Of a stretch of DNA of 53,723 bases, positions 43,501-51,300 are shown one piece after another. A program made the position numbers and the translations under genes. The stretch is from assembly GCA_002439805.1 (NCBI GenBank), contig DJPQ01000091.1, forward strand, positions 1-53,723, given 5' to 3'. The stretch's first letter is position 1, and each line of letters begins with the position of its first letter. The DNA is from Bacteroidales bacterium UBA6408 (GTDB taxonomy: Bacteria > Bacteroidota > Bacteroidia > Bacteroidales > UBA932). The notes beneath the pieces are model-generated. The model was not told the origin of the DNA, searched no databases, and worked only from the letters and a program-made list of their open reading frames with translations.

Positions 43501-44718
43501 TCTTCTCTGAACGGCTGCATAAACTACGGGGACATCATCTCCACCACAAGCGCAAGAACTGCGGGTATCGCCAATCTTCCGAACAACTGCGAGTTCAGCC
43601 GCTGCGCCAATTACGGCAATGTCCGGACAGACAGCCAGTACCGTGGACTTTTCTGGGCATATAACACGAGTGCGGCGACCTGGAGCAGCTGCGTTGCCGG
43701 CGGCACTGTCGGAACCTACAACGGCGGCGAAGGAGTGGTTGACGAATATACCGATGAGACCAAGGCCAATTATCTCGGCAAAATAAAATCCACGCAGTCT
43801 GTGCTGAACGACATCACCTACCTCATCGGCGTCAAGGAACCTGAGGAACCGACGGAGTCCGACGCGAAGCTGAAGATTCTCTTCATCGGAAACAGCTTCA
43901 CCAAGGATGCCGTGGAGCACCTTCCCGGTATTCTCGCCGCGGCTGGCATCAAGGACATAAAGCTATGGCATATGTATTACGGCGGACGGCGTGTCTTTGA
44001 GTACAACGACGGCTACAGTTCCTCCGCTGACTACCACTGCTACAGGTGCGAGAACGGCGCGACCTCATGGACCGATGTCACCGGCAAGAGCCTCAGCGAG
44101 GTCGTGAAGAGCGACAAGTGGGACATCGTCACCATTCAGGAGCACACCGGGCGGGCCGTGGCATGGGACTGGACCGCAAGTCAGAAGACGGCGTTCGAGG
44201 GACTTGTCTCTAAGGTGAAGGCCGACTGCCCGGAAAAGACTCCGGACTTCTACTTCATCATGTCCCAGGCCTATCATGACATGAACAAGATTGCCACGGC
44301 GGACAGGGGGCAGAAGAATTTCTCCACCACGGATGAGATGTATCGTGTGATTGTCTCGATGACGAAGAAACTGATGGCCGACATTCCGTTCAAGGACGTC
44401 ATCGCGACGGGCACATATCTCCAGAATCTCCGCTCTTCCGTCCTCAACATCGACAATGACATGGCGCTCACCCGCGACGGATATCACATGGACTACGGCA
44501 TATCCCGTTACGGCGCCTCATGCATGATTTTTGAGAAACTCATATCCCCGTCATTCGACGGCGTTAAACTCGACGGCAACGCCTACCGCTACTACAATTC
44601 ATCCACAACGCCGGGAAGCTATTCCACCCCCGTCACGGATGCGAATGCCCCGGTTGCCCTTAAGGCGGCAAGGGCCGCGCTGAAGAGCCCATACGAAGTG
44701 ACGTCAATGGCAGAATAG
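40534..44718 (+). CDS. DUF4988 lipoprotein with two beta-helices and an SGNH hydrolase
   Basis: This is a 1394-residue lipoprotein (VASC, Cys24). A coiled coil and the DUF4988 module (GYWTVDGERL at about 151-160) are followed by two GLUG-type beta-helix modules, about 305-690 and 705-1100. Each opens with the same kind of sequence (NIDMSSVTDW(T/I)PIGNGTF), indicating internal duplication. The C-terminal DUF4886/SGNH-like domain has block I ILFIGNSFTKD with nucleophile Ser1121, and the DxxH pair Asp1315-His1318 in TRDGYHMDYG. This predicts esterase or deacetylase activity on a glycan decoration. It overlaps the previous gene by 4 nt; an alternative ATG is at 40543. Confidence 0.88.
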   Translation: MRKMKRTLNNTLLSFLAAALVASCGFDDSELKGRLDEIDGRIAALQSRIDDANGQIESLGLLTSGNVVTSVEKNGDGSYVLTYLDGNNEEKTMVVAAMDQMINVPVLGVRKDDNGIYWWTVTSGGATTDLLLDGKPVPVAGKTPVVSVDAQGYWTVDGERLLDSAGNAVEASDGSSEVFRTVGTDADGNLSLTLGNGVSVTIPVQDALNLKLATAVSLTVANISSPVTFGYELSGAAAENAVVAIAAANSVDAALDREKQEVSVSFGRDFQSGHVIVMATDLDKVTVLRPVFFEKATETEIKISTADELMLFAKRVNARDGAEQMDVFLDKDIDMSSVTDWIPIGNGTFSGTAVSGPAFKGMFDGRNHTVKGLKMTVAADAAAGTACGLFGVLSGATVKNVNIGEGSSFKSSSASLVSGGGIAGAVVNSTVEHCSSSASFDISGGANNVSQRFGGVAGSVYSAGDVIAQVTNSSNFGTFKSVNTTNTKNGGTAFSIGGVVGYAESASSALRVMVRSCENYGAMNVQASRNAGVVATLNKNATVEGCRNFADITNTDTKASNTRVAGIVSALNAQTSAINCVNKGNVTFAVAGNTTQGYAAGVAGQTNDASCVIEGCENYGSVRSDIINASDATKKFIAIILANTNNKACTIRNNKVGGKIGPYSDDSKLVDITAENFGRYVFFTPKTQPSIVTGNEFAGETLTKGIASAQDFVEFAAAVNAGGSLEEWQDEAGGINLLNNIDMSSVTDWTPIGNGTFVNVSNKLTVTGPMFTGRFNGQGYKILNFKMHSTVSSAGGTFGLFGVIGPGAVVENFTFESSCSLLVEATGAASSHGVIAGLVYDGTVRDVHSYAPMTFMSKGVPAKKAQFMALVGYAFTENHEIVIDSVDNFGEIVAENLDGNAESGANAFHIAGILGFGTSTTGTQHFVTVSDCSNSGDMTSATCRTSGICAACNRRTKLVNCINRGNQMNSCPGPDKGRIGNIACNVANASSLNGCINYGDIISTTSARTAGIANLPNNCEFSRCANYGNVRTDSQYRGLFWAYNTSAATWSSCVAGGTVGTYNGGEGVVDEYTDETKANYLGKIKSTQSVLNDITYLIGVKEPEEPTESDAKLKILFIGNSFTKDAVEHLPGILAAAGIKDIKLWHMYYGGRRVFEYNDGYSSSADYHCYRCENGATSWTDVTGKSLSEVVKSDKWDIVTIQEHTGRAVAWDWTASQKTAFEGLVSKVKADCPEKTPDFYFIMSQAYHDMNKIATADRGQKNFSTTDEMYRVIVSMTKKLMADIPFKDVIATGTYLQNLRSSVLNIDNDMALTRDGYHMDYGISRYGASCMIFEKLISPSFDGVKLDGNAYRYYNSSTTPGSYSTPVTDANAPVALKAARAALKSPYEVTSMAE

Positions 44719-44734
44719 AAAAAACTTAGATACA

Positions 44735-45661
44735 ATGAATGCAAAAAATTTTTTAATTATCATCGCGTCGCTCATATGTCTCGCATCATGCGGCAGCGGT
44801 GAACCAAAGTACGCCAACCGTGCGGAAATGATTGTGGCTCAGATGCATGACCCGACATCGAAATATGTCGTCGTGGCCTGCCACAGAGGAGACTGGCGCA
44901 ACTATCCGGAGAACTCCATTCCGGCCATCGAGTCCATCATCCGCATGGGGTGCGACATCATGGAACTCGACCTCAAGATGACCAAGGACAGTGTTCTGGT
45001 GCTTTCCCATGACAGGACCATCGACCGCTGTACCACGGGGAAGGGGCCGGTCAGCGACTACACCCTCGCGGAACTGAAGGAGTTTCGCCTGAAGCGGGCG
45101 CACGGCGTCGCCACCGACTCGCTCCACATCTGCACTCTGCGCGAGGCGCTTGAATGCTGCAGGGACAGAATCTGCGTCAATGTGGACCAGGGGTATGAAT
45201 ACTACGACCAGGTGCTCGCCGTCACCGAGGAACTCGGAGTGACGGACCAGATTCTCATCAAGGGCAAGAAGCCTGTTGCCGCAGTCGCCGAGAAGATGGC
45301 GTCACACGCGCACAATATGATGTATATGCCGATTATCGACATCCAGAAGGAGCAGGGACGGCAGCTGTTCAACGAGTACATGGAGACAGGGACTGTTCCG
45401 CTTGCCTACGAGGTCTGCTGGAAGAAGCTCACCCCTGAGGTAGAGGACTGCTTCAAAAAGATTGTCGATTCGGGGTCTAAGCTTTGGGTGAACACAATCT
45501 GGGGCAGCCTCTGCGGCTATCTCGACGACGACAAGGCCTTCGAGTGCGGCGACCCGGCATCTGTCTATGACAAGGTGATAGGCTTCGGCGCAACCCTCAT
45601 CCAGACCGACCGTCCGGAGCTGCTTCTTGGCTACCTCCGCAGCCGGGGCCTTCACGACTGA
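44735..45661 (+). CDS. Glycerophosphodiester phosphodiesterase family lipoprotein
   Basis: This 308-residue lipoprotein (LASC, Cys19) has a GDPD TIM-barrel. Catalytic and metal-binding residues are visible: His50-Arg51 in ACHRGDW, Glu59-Asn60 (YPENS), Glu77/Asp79 in DIMELDLKMTKD and His92 in LSHDRTIDRCTTGKG. C-terminal IQTDRPELLLGYL completes the family signature. The family hydrolyses glycerophosphodiesters; GlpQ-type members also cleave teichoic acid. It is the last gene of the SusCD operon, 16 nt after the SGNH gene. Together with the NAGPA enzyme it gives two unrelated phosphodiesterases in one operon. Confidence 0.93.
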   Translation: MNAKNFLIIIASLICLASCGSGEPKYANRAEMIVAQMHDPTSKYVVVACHRGDWRNYPENSIPAIESIIRMGCDIMELDLKMTKDSVLVLSHDRTIDRCTTGKGPVSDYTLAELKEFRLKRAHGVATDSLHICTLREALECCRDRICVNVDQGYEYYDQVLAVTEELGVTDQILIKGKKPVAAVAEKMASHAHNMMYMPIIDIQKEQGRQLFNEYMETGTVPLAYEVCWKKLTPEVEDCFKKIVDSGSKLWVNTIWGSLCGYLDDDKAFECGDPASVYDKVIGFGATLIQTDRPELLLGYLRSRGLHD

Positions 45662-45670
45662 GCGCAAGTT

Positions 45671-46351
45671 CTATTTCATTATGGACTCGACCCACTTTGC
45701 ATCGACCCTCACGAAGCCTTCGCCCGGACGCACGGAGGGGTTTCTCGCGATGATGCCGGCGCAGTCCTCATAGACGTTCCAGCCGACCTTGAGTCCGACC
45801 ATCTGTCCCTGCGATGCATAGCTGAGTATAATGCTGCGGCCCTCTCCTTCTCCCTCTATGCGGTAGAAGTGGAAGGCGGCAGCGCTGATTTCCTCGTTGC
45901 GCTGTTTTTCCTCAAGCTTCGTCTCCTTCCCCGCGCCGGCGGTCATCTCCCTCTTGGTCACCCATTTGCAGAGTTCCAGAACGACGTCGTCCAGCCCCGC
46001 GTCGAAGATGAGAACCTTCTCCATCAGTTCGCCAATGTCGCTGACAAGCCTGAGCGTGTAGCCGCCCATGGCCTTGGTGTGGTTCGTGATGGCCTGCATC
46101 TGCGTCTCGGAAATCTTCCCGTCCGGCACGAGCCAGAGCATCAGCTTCTTCTGCGGGTCGTGGTAGAGAGTCTCGTAGCGCGCCAGATTGACAGTCCCGC
46201 AGTGCGGGCACTCCCAGAGAAACAGCGACCCGTTCCTCACCCTCTCCTTGAGCTCAGGGTTGTCCTCCGTGTTAATGCTTTTGTAAATCGTTATTTCGGT
46301 CGTCCGCCCGCACTTGGAGCAGACCCCGTTAGCCTTTGCTGTAAGTGACAT
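45671..46351 (-). CDS. CpXC-domain protein
   Basis: This 226-residue cytoplasmic protein has an N-terminal CpXC domain: four cysteines in two pairs (C11-x2-C14 and C48-P-H-C51) that should bind zinc, within CSKCGRTTEI and LFLWECPHCGTVNL. The remainder is alpha/beta with no known motif. CpXC proteins are widespread in gut Bacteroidetes and Firmicutes and have no established function. It converges with the GDPD gene, only 9 bp apart, and lies 11 nt after a decayed regulator gene on the same strand. Confidence 0.85.
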   Translation of the reverse strand: MSLTAKANGVCSKCGRTTEITIYKSINTEDNPELKERVRNGSLFLWECPHCGTVNLARYETLYHDPQKKLMLWLVPDGKISETQMQAITNHTKAMGGYTLRLVSDIGELMEKVLIFDAGLDDVVLELCKWVTKREMTAGAGKETKLEEKQRNEEISAAAFHFYRIEGEGEGRSIILSYASQGQMVGLKVGWNVYEDCAGIIARNPSVRPGEGFVRVDAKWVESIMK

Positions 46352-46362
46352 ATATCTTTATA

Positions 46363-46711
46363 TCAATTGTTTTCTTTTATTCCCGTTTTCTCTCCAATCT
46401 CCCAATGTCCTGTCTTTGACGGCCCGACCCATTTTAAGGATGTGTTTTTGTTTATGTCCCTTATTTCTCTGTAAATTGTCGGTAATGAGAGATTCAGCTC
46501 TTTGGCGATTTGAGCCGCAGATATTTTTGAGTCATTTCTTATTAGATAGAGTATCTTTTTTGCCTATCATTTTGCCTATCATTTTGAGTATCATTTTGGG
46601 TGACATCCTTGTAAGATGCCCGTCTGAACGTCACGACGACAGTCGCCTCGCGAATCGAGAACTCCGGCTCTCATCCCCTTCGATGATTCTTTTAATCTCC
46701 TCAATCGTCAT
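46363..46711 (-). pseudogene. Remnant of an AlbA_2/RecG-like ATP-binding protein
   Basis: The minus strand keeps both ends of a protein of the type starting with an AlbA_2 (Schlafen-like) domain and ending in a helix-turn-helix. At 46711 it reads MTIEEIKRIIEGDESR, then the frame breaks. In another frame ATVVVTFRRASYKDVTQNDT and QNDRQ-type repeats follow. After a further frameshift in a run of six A, the HTH tail continues (ISAAQIAKELNLSLPTIYRE, then LKWVGPSKTGHWEIGEK) to a stop at 46363. At least 250-400 internal codons of a normal gene are missing. The promoter region still looks intact (46760-46791). Confidence 0.75.
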
Positions 46712-46759
46712 AATCATTTCATTTTAAGAACAAAACCGGTCGTCTATCCTTTTCTGCTA

Positions 46760-46791
46760 CAAAAATGGGCTTGTTATTCCTATTTTCCAAC
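46760..46791 (-). promoter_or_regulatory. Promoter of the AlbA-like pseudogene
   Basis: On the minus strand GTTG (46791-46788), 20 nt, then CATTTTTG (46767-46760) form a near-consensus Bacteroidota promoter. The whole stretch AAAAAGTTGGAAAAT...AATAA...GCCC is also present at the promoter of the DUF4143 gene upstream (48191-48222). Confidence 0.5.
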
Positions 46792-46800
46792 TTTTTCCAA

Positions 46801-48168
46801 TCAGATATTCCCCAGTACTCCGAGGTCTATCTTGAAGATGGAGGGAGTTTCATTTGACCGGATTTGTTCATTTTGTAGAAACATGAGCATATATATCGGG
46901 ACATAGCAGATTTTCCCGGCGGTGCGGATGTTTTCGTTGCAGAACACGTATGCCCTGTCTATGTCATAGTCCGGATTTGACATGACGTTCGACAGCGCAT
47001 TGTGGCGGTCATAGTCCTTGCCCGATTTTATTTCTATCGGGACGGTCTTTCCGTTCTCTTCGATGACGAAGTCCAGTTCACCGGATCTTTTGTTGTTATA
47101 GTAATAGAGAGGAAATCCGTGGGCAGTCAGTTCCTGGGCGGCGAGGTTTTCAAAAATTGCCCCGAAATTCATATCCAGCTCTCCCGAAAGAATCTTGGTC
47201 TGTATCCCCTGCGCATACTGGCAGGCAAGCAGACCGACATCGTTTTGGAACAACTTGAACAGATTTCTGTTCTTCGAGAGTACCAGCGGCGCCTTCACCT
47301 CCGACACATTGAATGTGGGAAGGGCCACGCCCGCGTTGCTGAGCCAGAGAAAGCCGGGCCACATCCGGTCGAACTTCTTTCCCTCATTGAGGTTTTTGAG
47401 AATGAACCTCTTGTTCTTGGCATTCAATTCGGAAGGAATCAGGTCGAAGATGTCGTTTATGAGGAAACGGCTGTCCTTGTCATATTGAGTTATGTCCTCG
47501 CGGTATAATCTTAGAATGTCATGTTGTTCCGCCGTAACTCTTTGAAGATCATTGGTGTCGAGATAGCGTTGAACCACGGCCGGCATACCTCCTACTATGA
47601 GGTAAAGCTTTGTCAGTTCCAGCATTTTCTCATGTACGAAATTGTCCGCCGGCTCCATCTTTGCGAAATTCTCCCGCAGTCTTTCGATTATATTCGGATT
47701 TACGCCTACTGCTGACACAAATTCTTCAAAATCAAGGGGATACATATCATACATTGACATATATCCGACGGGGACGGAACGTATCCCCTTCATCTCCGTC
47801 CCGAGCAGTGAGCCGCTGAGGACATAGCGGTATGTCCCGTCCTCCACAAGAAACTTAATCCATGTGACAATTTCCGGGCAATGCTGAACCTCGTCGAAGA
47901 ATACTAGTGTTTTTCCGGGAGCAAGCGGCCTGTCCGAGAGAGACGACAGTCTGAAAAGCACATCGGACACATTCTTCGCTCCGTTGAACAGGCTGACGGC
48001 CTCAGGATTTCTGTAGAAATTGATTTCGACAAAAAACTCAAAGTCTTGATTTCCAATATGTCTGATTGAAAATGTCTTCCCGACTTGCCTTGCCCCCGTA
48101 ACCAGCAGAGCTTTCGTATCAGTGGCAAAAAAGTCGTGAAGAAATCCGTCTATCTTCCTTGAAATCAT
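46801..48168 (-). CDS. AAA_14/DUF4143 ATPase, copy C
   Basis: This 455-residue AAA_14-DUF4143 ATPase starts at the ATG at 48168. The frame extends upstream only with an ATT that falls at the promoter. Walker A GARQVGKT is at 25-32, Walker B TLVFFDEVQHCP at about 96-107, and sensor LSGSLLG follows. The helical middle has LYLIVGGMPAVVQRYLDTND. The C-terminal nuclease-like pattern is GELDFVIEENGKTVPIEIKSG. It is flanked on both sides by similar TTTTCCAACTTTTT sequences, because its own promoter and that of the next, decayed gene share a block. Function unknown. Confidence 0.88.
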   Translation of the reverse strand: MISRKIDGFLHDFFATDTKALLVTGARQVGKTFSIRHIGNQDFEFFVEINFYRNPEAVSLFNGAKNVSDVLFRLSSLSDRPLAPGKTLVFFDEVQHCPEIVTWIKFLVEDGTYRYVLSGSLLGTEMKGIRSVPVGYMSMYDMYPLDFEEFVSAVGVNPNIIERLRENFAKMEPADNFVHEKMLELTKLYLIVGGMPAVVQRYLDTNDLQRVTAEQHDILRLYREDITQYDKDSRFLINDIFDLIPSELNAKNKRFILKNLNEGKKFDRMWPGFLWLSNAGVALPTFNVSEVKAPLVLSKNRNLFKLFQNDVGLLACQYAQGIQTKILSGELDMNFGAIFENLAAQELTAHGFPLYYYNNKRSGELDFVIEENGKTVPIEIKSGKDYDRHNALSNVMSNPDYDIDRAYVFCNENIRTAGKICYVPIYMLMFLQNEQIRSNETPSIFKIDLGVLGNI

Positions 48169-48173
48169 GGCGT

Positions 48174-48222
48174 ATTCCGATTTTCCAACGCAAAGATAGG
48201 GCAATTATTTCGATTTTCCAAC
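48174..48222. repeat. Direct repeats flanking the -7 box of DUF4143 ATPase C
   Basis: ATTCCGATTTTCCAAC (48174-48189) and ATTTCGATTTTCCAAC (48207-48222) differ at one position and lie 33 bp apart. They bracket the -7 box at 48191-48198. Confidence 0.75.
48191..48222 (-). promoter_or_regulatory. Promoter of DUF4143 ATPase C
   Basis: Minus-strand GTTG (48222-48219), 20-nt spacer and TATCTTTG (48198-48191). The -7 matches TAnnTTTG exactly, and the ATG is 22 bp downstream of it. Confidence 0.7.
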
Positions 48223-48308
48223 TTTTTTTCTAACCCAAAATCACCCTATTTTGTCCGCTTTTCCAGGAAATTTTCCAAGACCGTGCGCGAAAAGTATCCT
48301 TGGGTCCG

Positions 48309-51300
48309 TCAGAACATGCTGATGCTGAAGACTGGGCCTATGTAGAACTTCGGGACATCCGGGATGCCGAGTGCCTTGCCGACAGCGGCGAGACCGTTCC
48401 AGTCGGGTGCGCCGTTGAAGTTGACGCTGACTCCGAGGGTGCAGGGGACTGTGAGCCAGAGGATGCACTGGATGTCGAGCGAGAGGTCGAACCCGTAGGT
48501 CATCAGGCTGCCCGTGCCCTTGCCAAGGCCGAGGGCGGCGTTGCTGAAGAGGGTGCAGTCGAAGTGCGGGGTGAGCAGCAGACGGCGGATGTAGATGCAG
48601 CTCCAGAGGAGGGAGCGGTCACCGACATAGACGGGAATGGCATAGTCGGCCGTGAACTTGGCGAGGTTGTCCGTGCGCTGGACGAGGGCGGAGCGAAGCG
48701 ACGCCGCAGGGATGCCGCGCGGGAGGATGCCCGTGGCCGAGGTGCTGAAAGGTGCGCTTGTGTAGAGCCTGCCCTTCTCCCGGGTCGGCATCTGACCCTG
48801 CCACAGTCCCGTGAGCTTGAGCCCCTGTTCCGGAACGACTCCCGGGAAGTAGCCGTAGGCGTAGCCGAAGGCGGCGGGGGAGTACCAGTGGGTCATGCCG
48901 AGCGGGTAGCTCAGCCCGGCCTGAACGCCTCCTCCCCAACGCGGGAAAACTCCAGAGTTGTTCACGGGAAGGACACCGTAGAGGCTCGCCGAGGCCGTGA
49001 GGTTCTGCGCGGGCAGGTTCTTGAACGATTTCATCTTCCGGTCGAACACCCACAGCTTCGAGAGGCCTTCTGGTGTGGCGGAGCCGCCGCCGGTGCCCGA
49101 ACTCAATCCGCTGCCGCCGGAACTGCCATCGGGAATGCCTGCGGCGCGGAAGATGAGGGCGTTCGCGTCCCTGCGGTCGTTGCTGATGTAGTAGGTCACG
49201 CGGGGCGTGAATCCCCTGCTCCATCCTCCGGACGAGAACTTGAACGGGATGTATGCGCTGACGCTTCCGGAGATGTTGGGAACGGACGCGAATGCCTTCG
49301 ATTCGCCCGTTATGGAGTAGAGCCCTTCTCCGACTTCATGGAGGGATATTCCGCTCTGCCGCGCCGCCCTGTCGTTGAAGTCAAGACTGAGCTCGAACAC
49401 CGGGTAGAGCCCGCTGTAGGTGAGGTTGAGATGGGCGGAGTGCCGCCAGCGCGACTTGTCGTAAGGATCCTTGTGCGCTGAATACCCCACAATGCCGGAG
49501 AATGTCCCGAGCTGGTTCTGGAGCACTGCCGTCGCTCCGAGGTTCACATAGTCGAATATGTTGTCCCCCAAGTCATTGGCGTTCATCAGTACGGGGATGT
49601 TCGCATAGAACGGCGCCCAGGAATGCACGCGGAACATCTGCGGCACCTTGCGGTAGCGGCGCGGAGCGGACAGCGTCATGGTGTCCGCACGGGCGGCCTC
49701 GCTCTCAAGCAGCTCCGCATTTCCGTAAATCTTTTCGGCCCTGCGCCTTGCCTGCTCCGAGAGCTTGTCTGCAATCGGCCAGCTGTAGCGCTCGCTCCAA
49801 TCTACTTTCTTGTCGAACAGTTCATCAGCGGCCGTGCGGAAAACCATTTTTCCCTTGATTGTCCGCGAGGAGTAGTAGAGCCAGCGGCCGTCCGCATCGA
49901 ACTGATAGTCAGAGGCTCCGTAGCGCGTCGATGTCAGCTGCCGCAGAGTTCCGTCCGCCGGGTTGAGAATGTAGAGCTCGTTCACTCCCGTCCTGTCCGA
50001 GGTGAACATCAGCCGTCCGCCCCTGCTCTGAAAATCCTTCATCTGCACAGGCTGCGGCTCAAGGACACGGCTCCAACCATATCCGTCATCGGCGACGTCG
50101 AGACGATACACCCCGAATCCCCCCTCAGATATTCCCGAAACATAGGCGTCATCTCCGATCCACGCCGTCTCGACCAGCTGCAGCGAATCCGGAGCGTCGA
50201 ACGAACCGGTCTTCCTGCCATCCTTCAGGTTCAGAACCGTCAGCATCGAACCTCCTTCCGGGCGAAGCTCCACCACCGCCGCATTTTCGTGGGTGTCCGA
50301 GGTCGCCGGGTCATACATCCATCCCCTGTGCGTCAGATTCCTCGCTCTCCTCCCGTCCTTCGCGATGCTCCGCACTATGGACACATATTTCAGAGTCCAT
50401 CTCGCGTCCGGCACCGACTCGCTCCAATAGATCCTGTCGGTGGCCGAGGAATATACCGGCGCCCCGGTATGACTCCCGAAATGCCTGACGAAGCTTTCCG
50501 GAAACCTGTTCTTTGCATTCCCTTCATTTTCCGTGGATTCGTCGCCTTCTGACGATGTTCCGCCGTTCGCGTCGTCTTCGCCGCCTTTGGAAGGCAAGGA
50601 AATCTTTACCAATTGATAATTGTCTGTATATCCGTGTTTTACGGCAAAGAGTTCATTCCCTGCAATCAGAAGTCCCTCGTAGTCCGCAGGCTTTCGTGTA
50701 GTCCTCGTCACCTGCTCCATCGGCATATATGGTTTTCGAAGTTCCGCATCAGCCCTCCACACCGCCGTCACGCTGTCCCGTACCGCCGGAAACGAGTTCA
50801 CGAGATCCTTCCCGGTCGTCCGTCTCGCGACCACCTCGCGCACGTCGAGCCGCAGGGGATGGCGTGAGGCATAGTCCAGATATTCGGCCACATAGTCATC
50901 CCTGTCGTACATCCAGCGCAGCCCTCCGTAGGTCAGGTAGCCGAGCGCATACCAGTCCGGGGTGTAGTTCCTCTGCGAGCCGAAGCGCCACTGGTCCCAG
51001 TCCCGCAGGTCCCCCTGGTCGAAGCAGACCATGTAGTAGTTCAGAAAGTCGGCCTTGCGCCCGCGTCCCGAGCGTGTCAGTTCCGTCTCCGCGCAGACCG
51101 CGTCGCCCTCCAGAAATGAATTTTCGGTGTAAAGCCCGGCCGTGAGCCCGTTCCACATCTCGCCGAAGAACCAGCCGAACGGCCGCTGCGCATGGCTCAG
51201 TCCGAACTGCATCTGGCTGATGTGCCGCGACTCATGCACAGCCAGCTGCGCCGCCCACGGAGTCGCCTCCGCGTCATAGACCTGCGACAGCGTGTATGCG

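Noticed and set aside
46314..46727. 137-codon plus-strand frame in the CpXC/ATPase gap
   Set aside because: The opposite strand carries clear remnants of an AlbA/HTH protein, which explains the open frame.
46777..48222. Insertion sequence bounded by TTTTCCAACTTTTT repeats
   Set aside because: The repeats are direct, not inverted, are part of promoter blocks, and the enclosed gene is an ATPase without a transposase motif.
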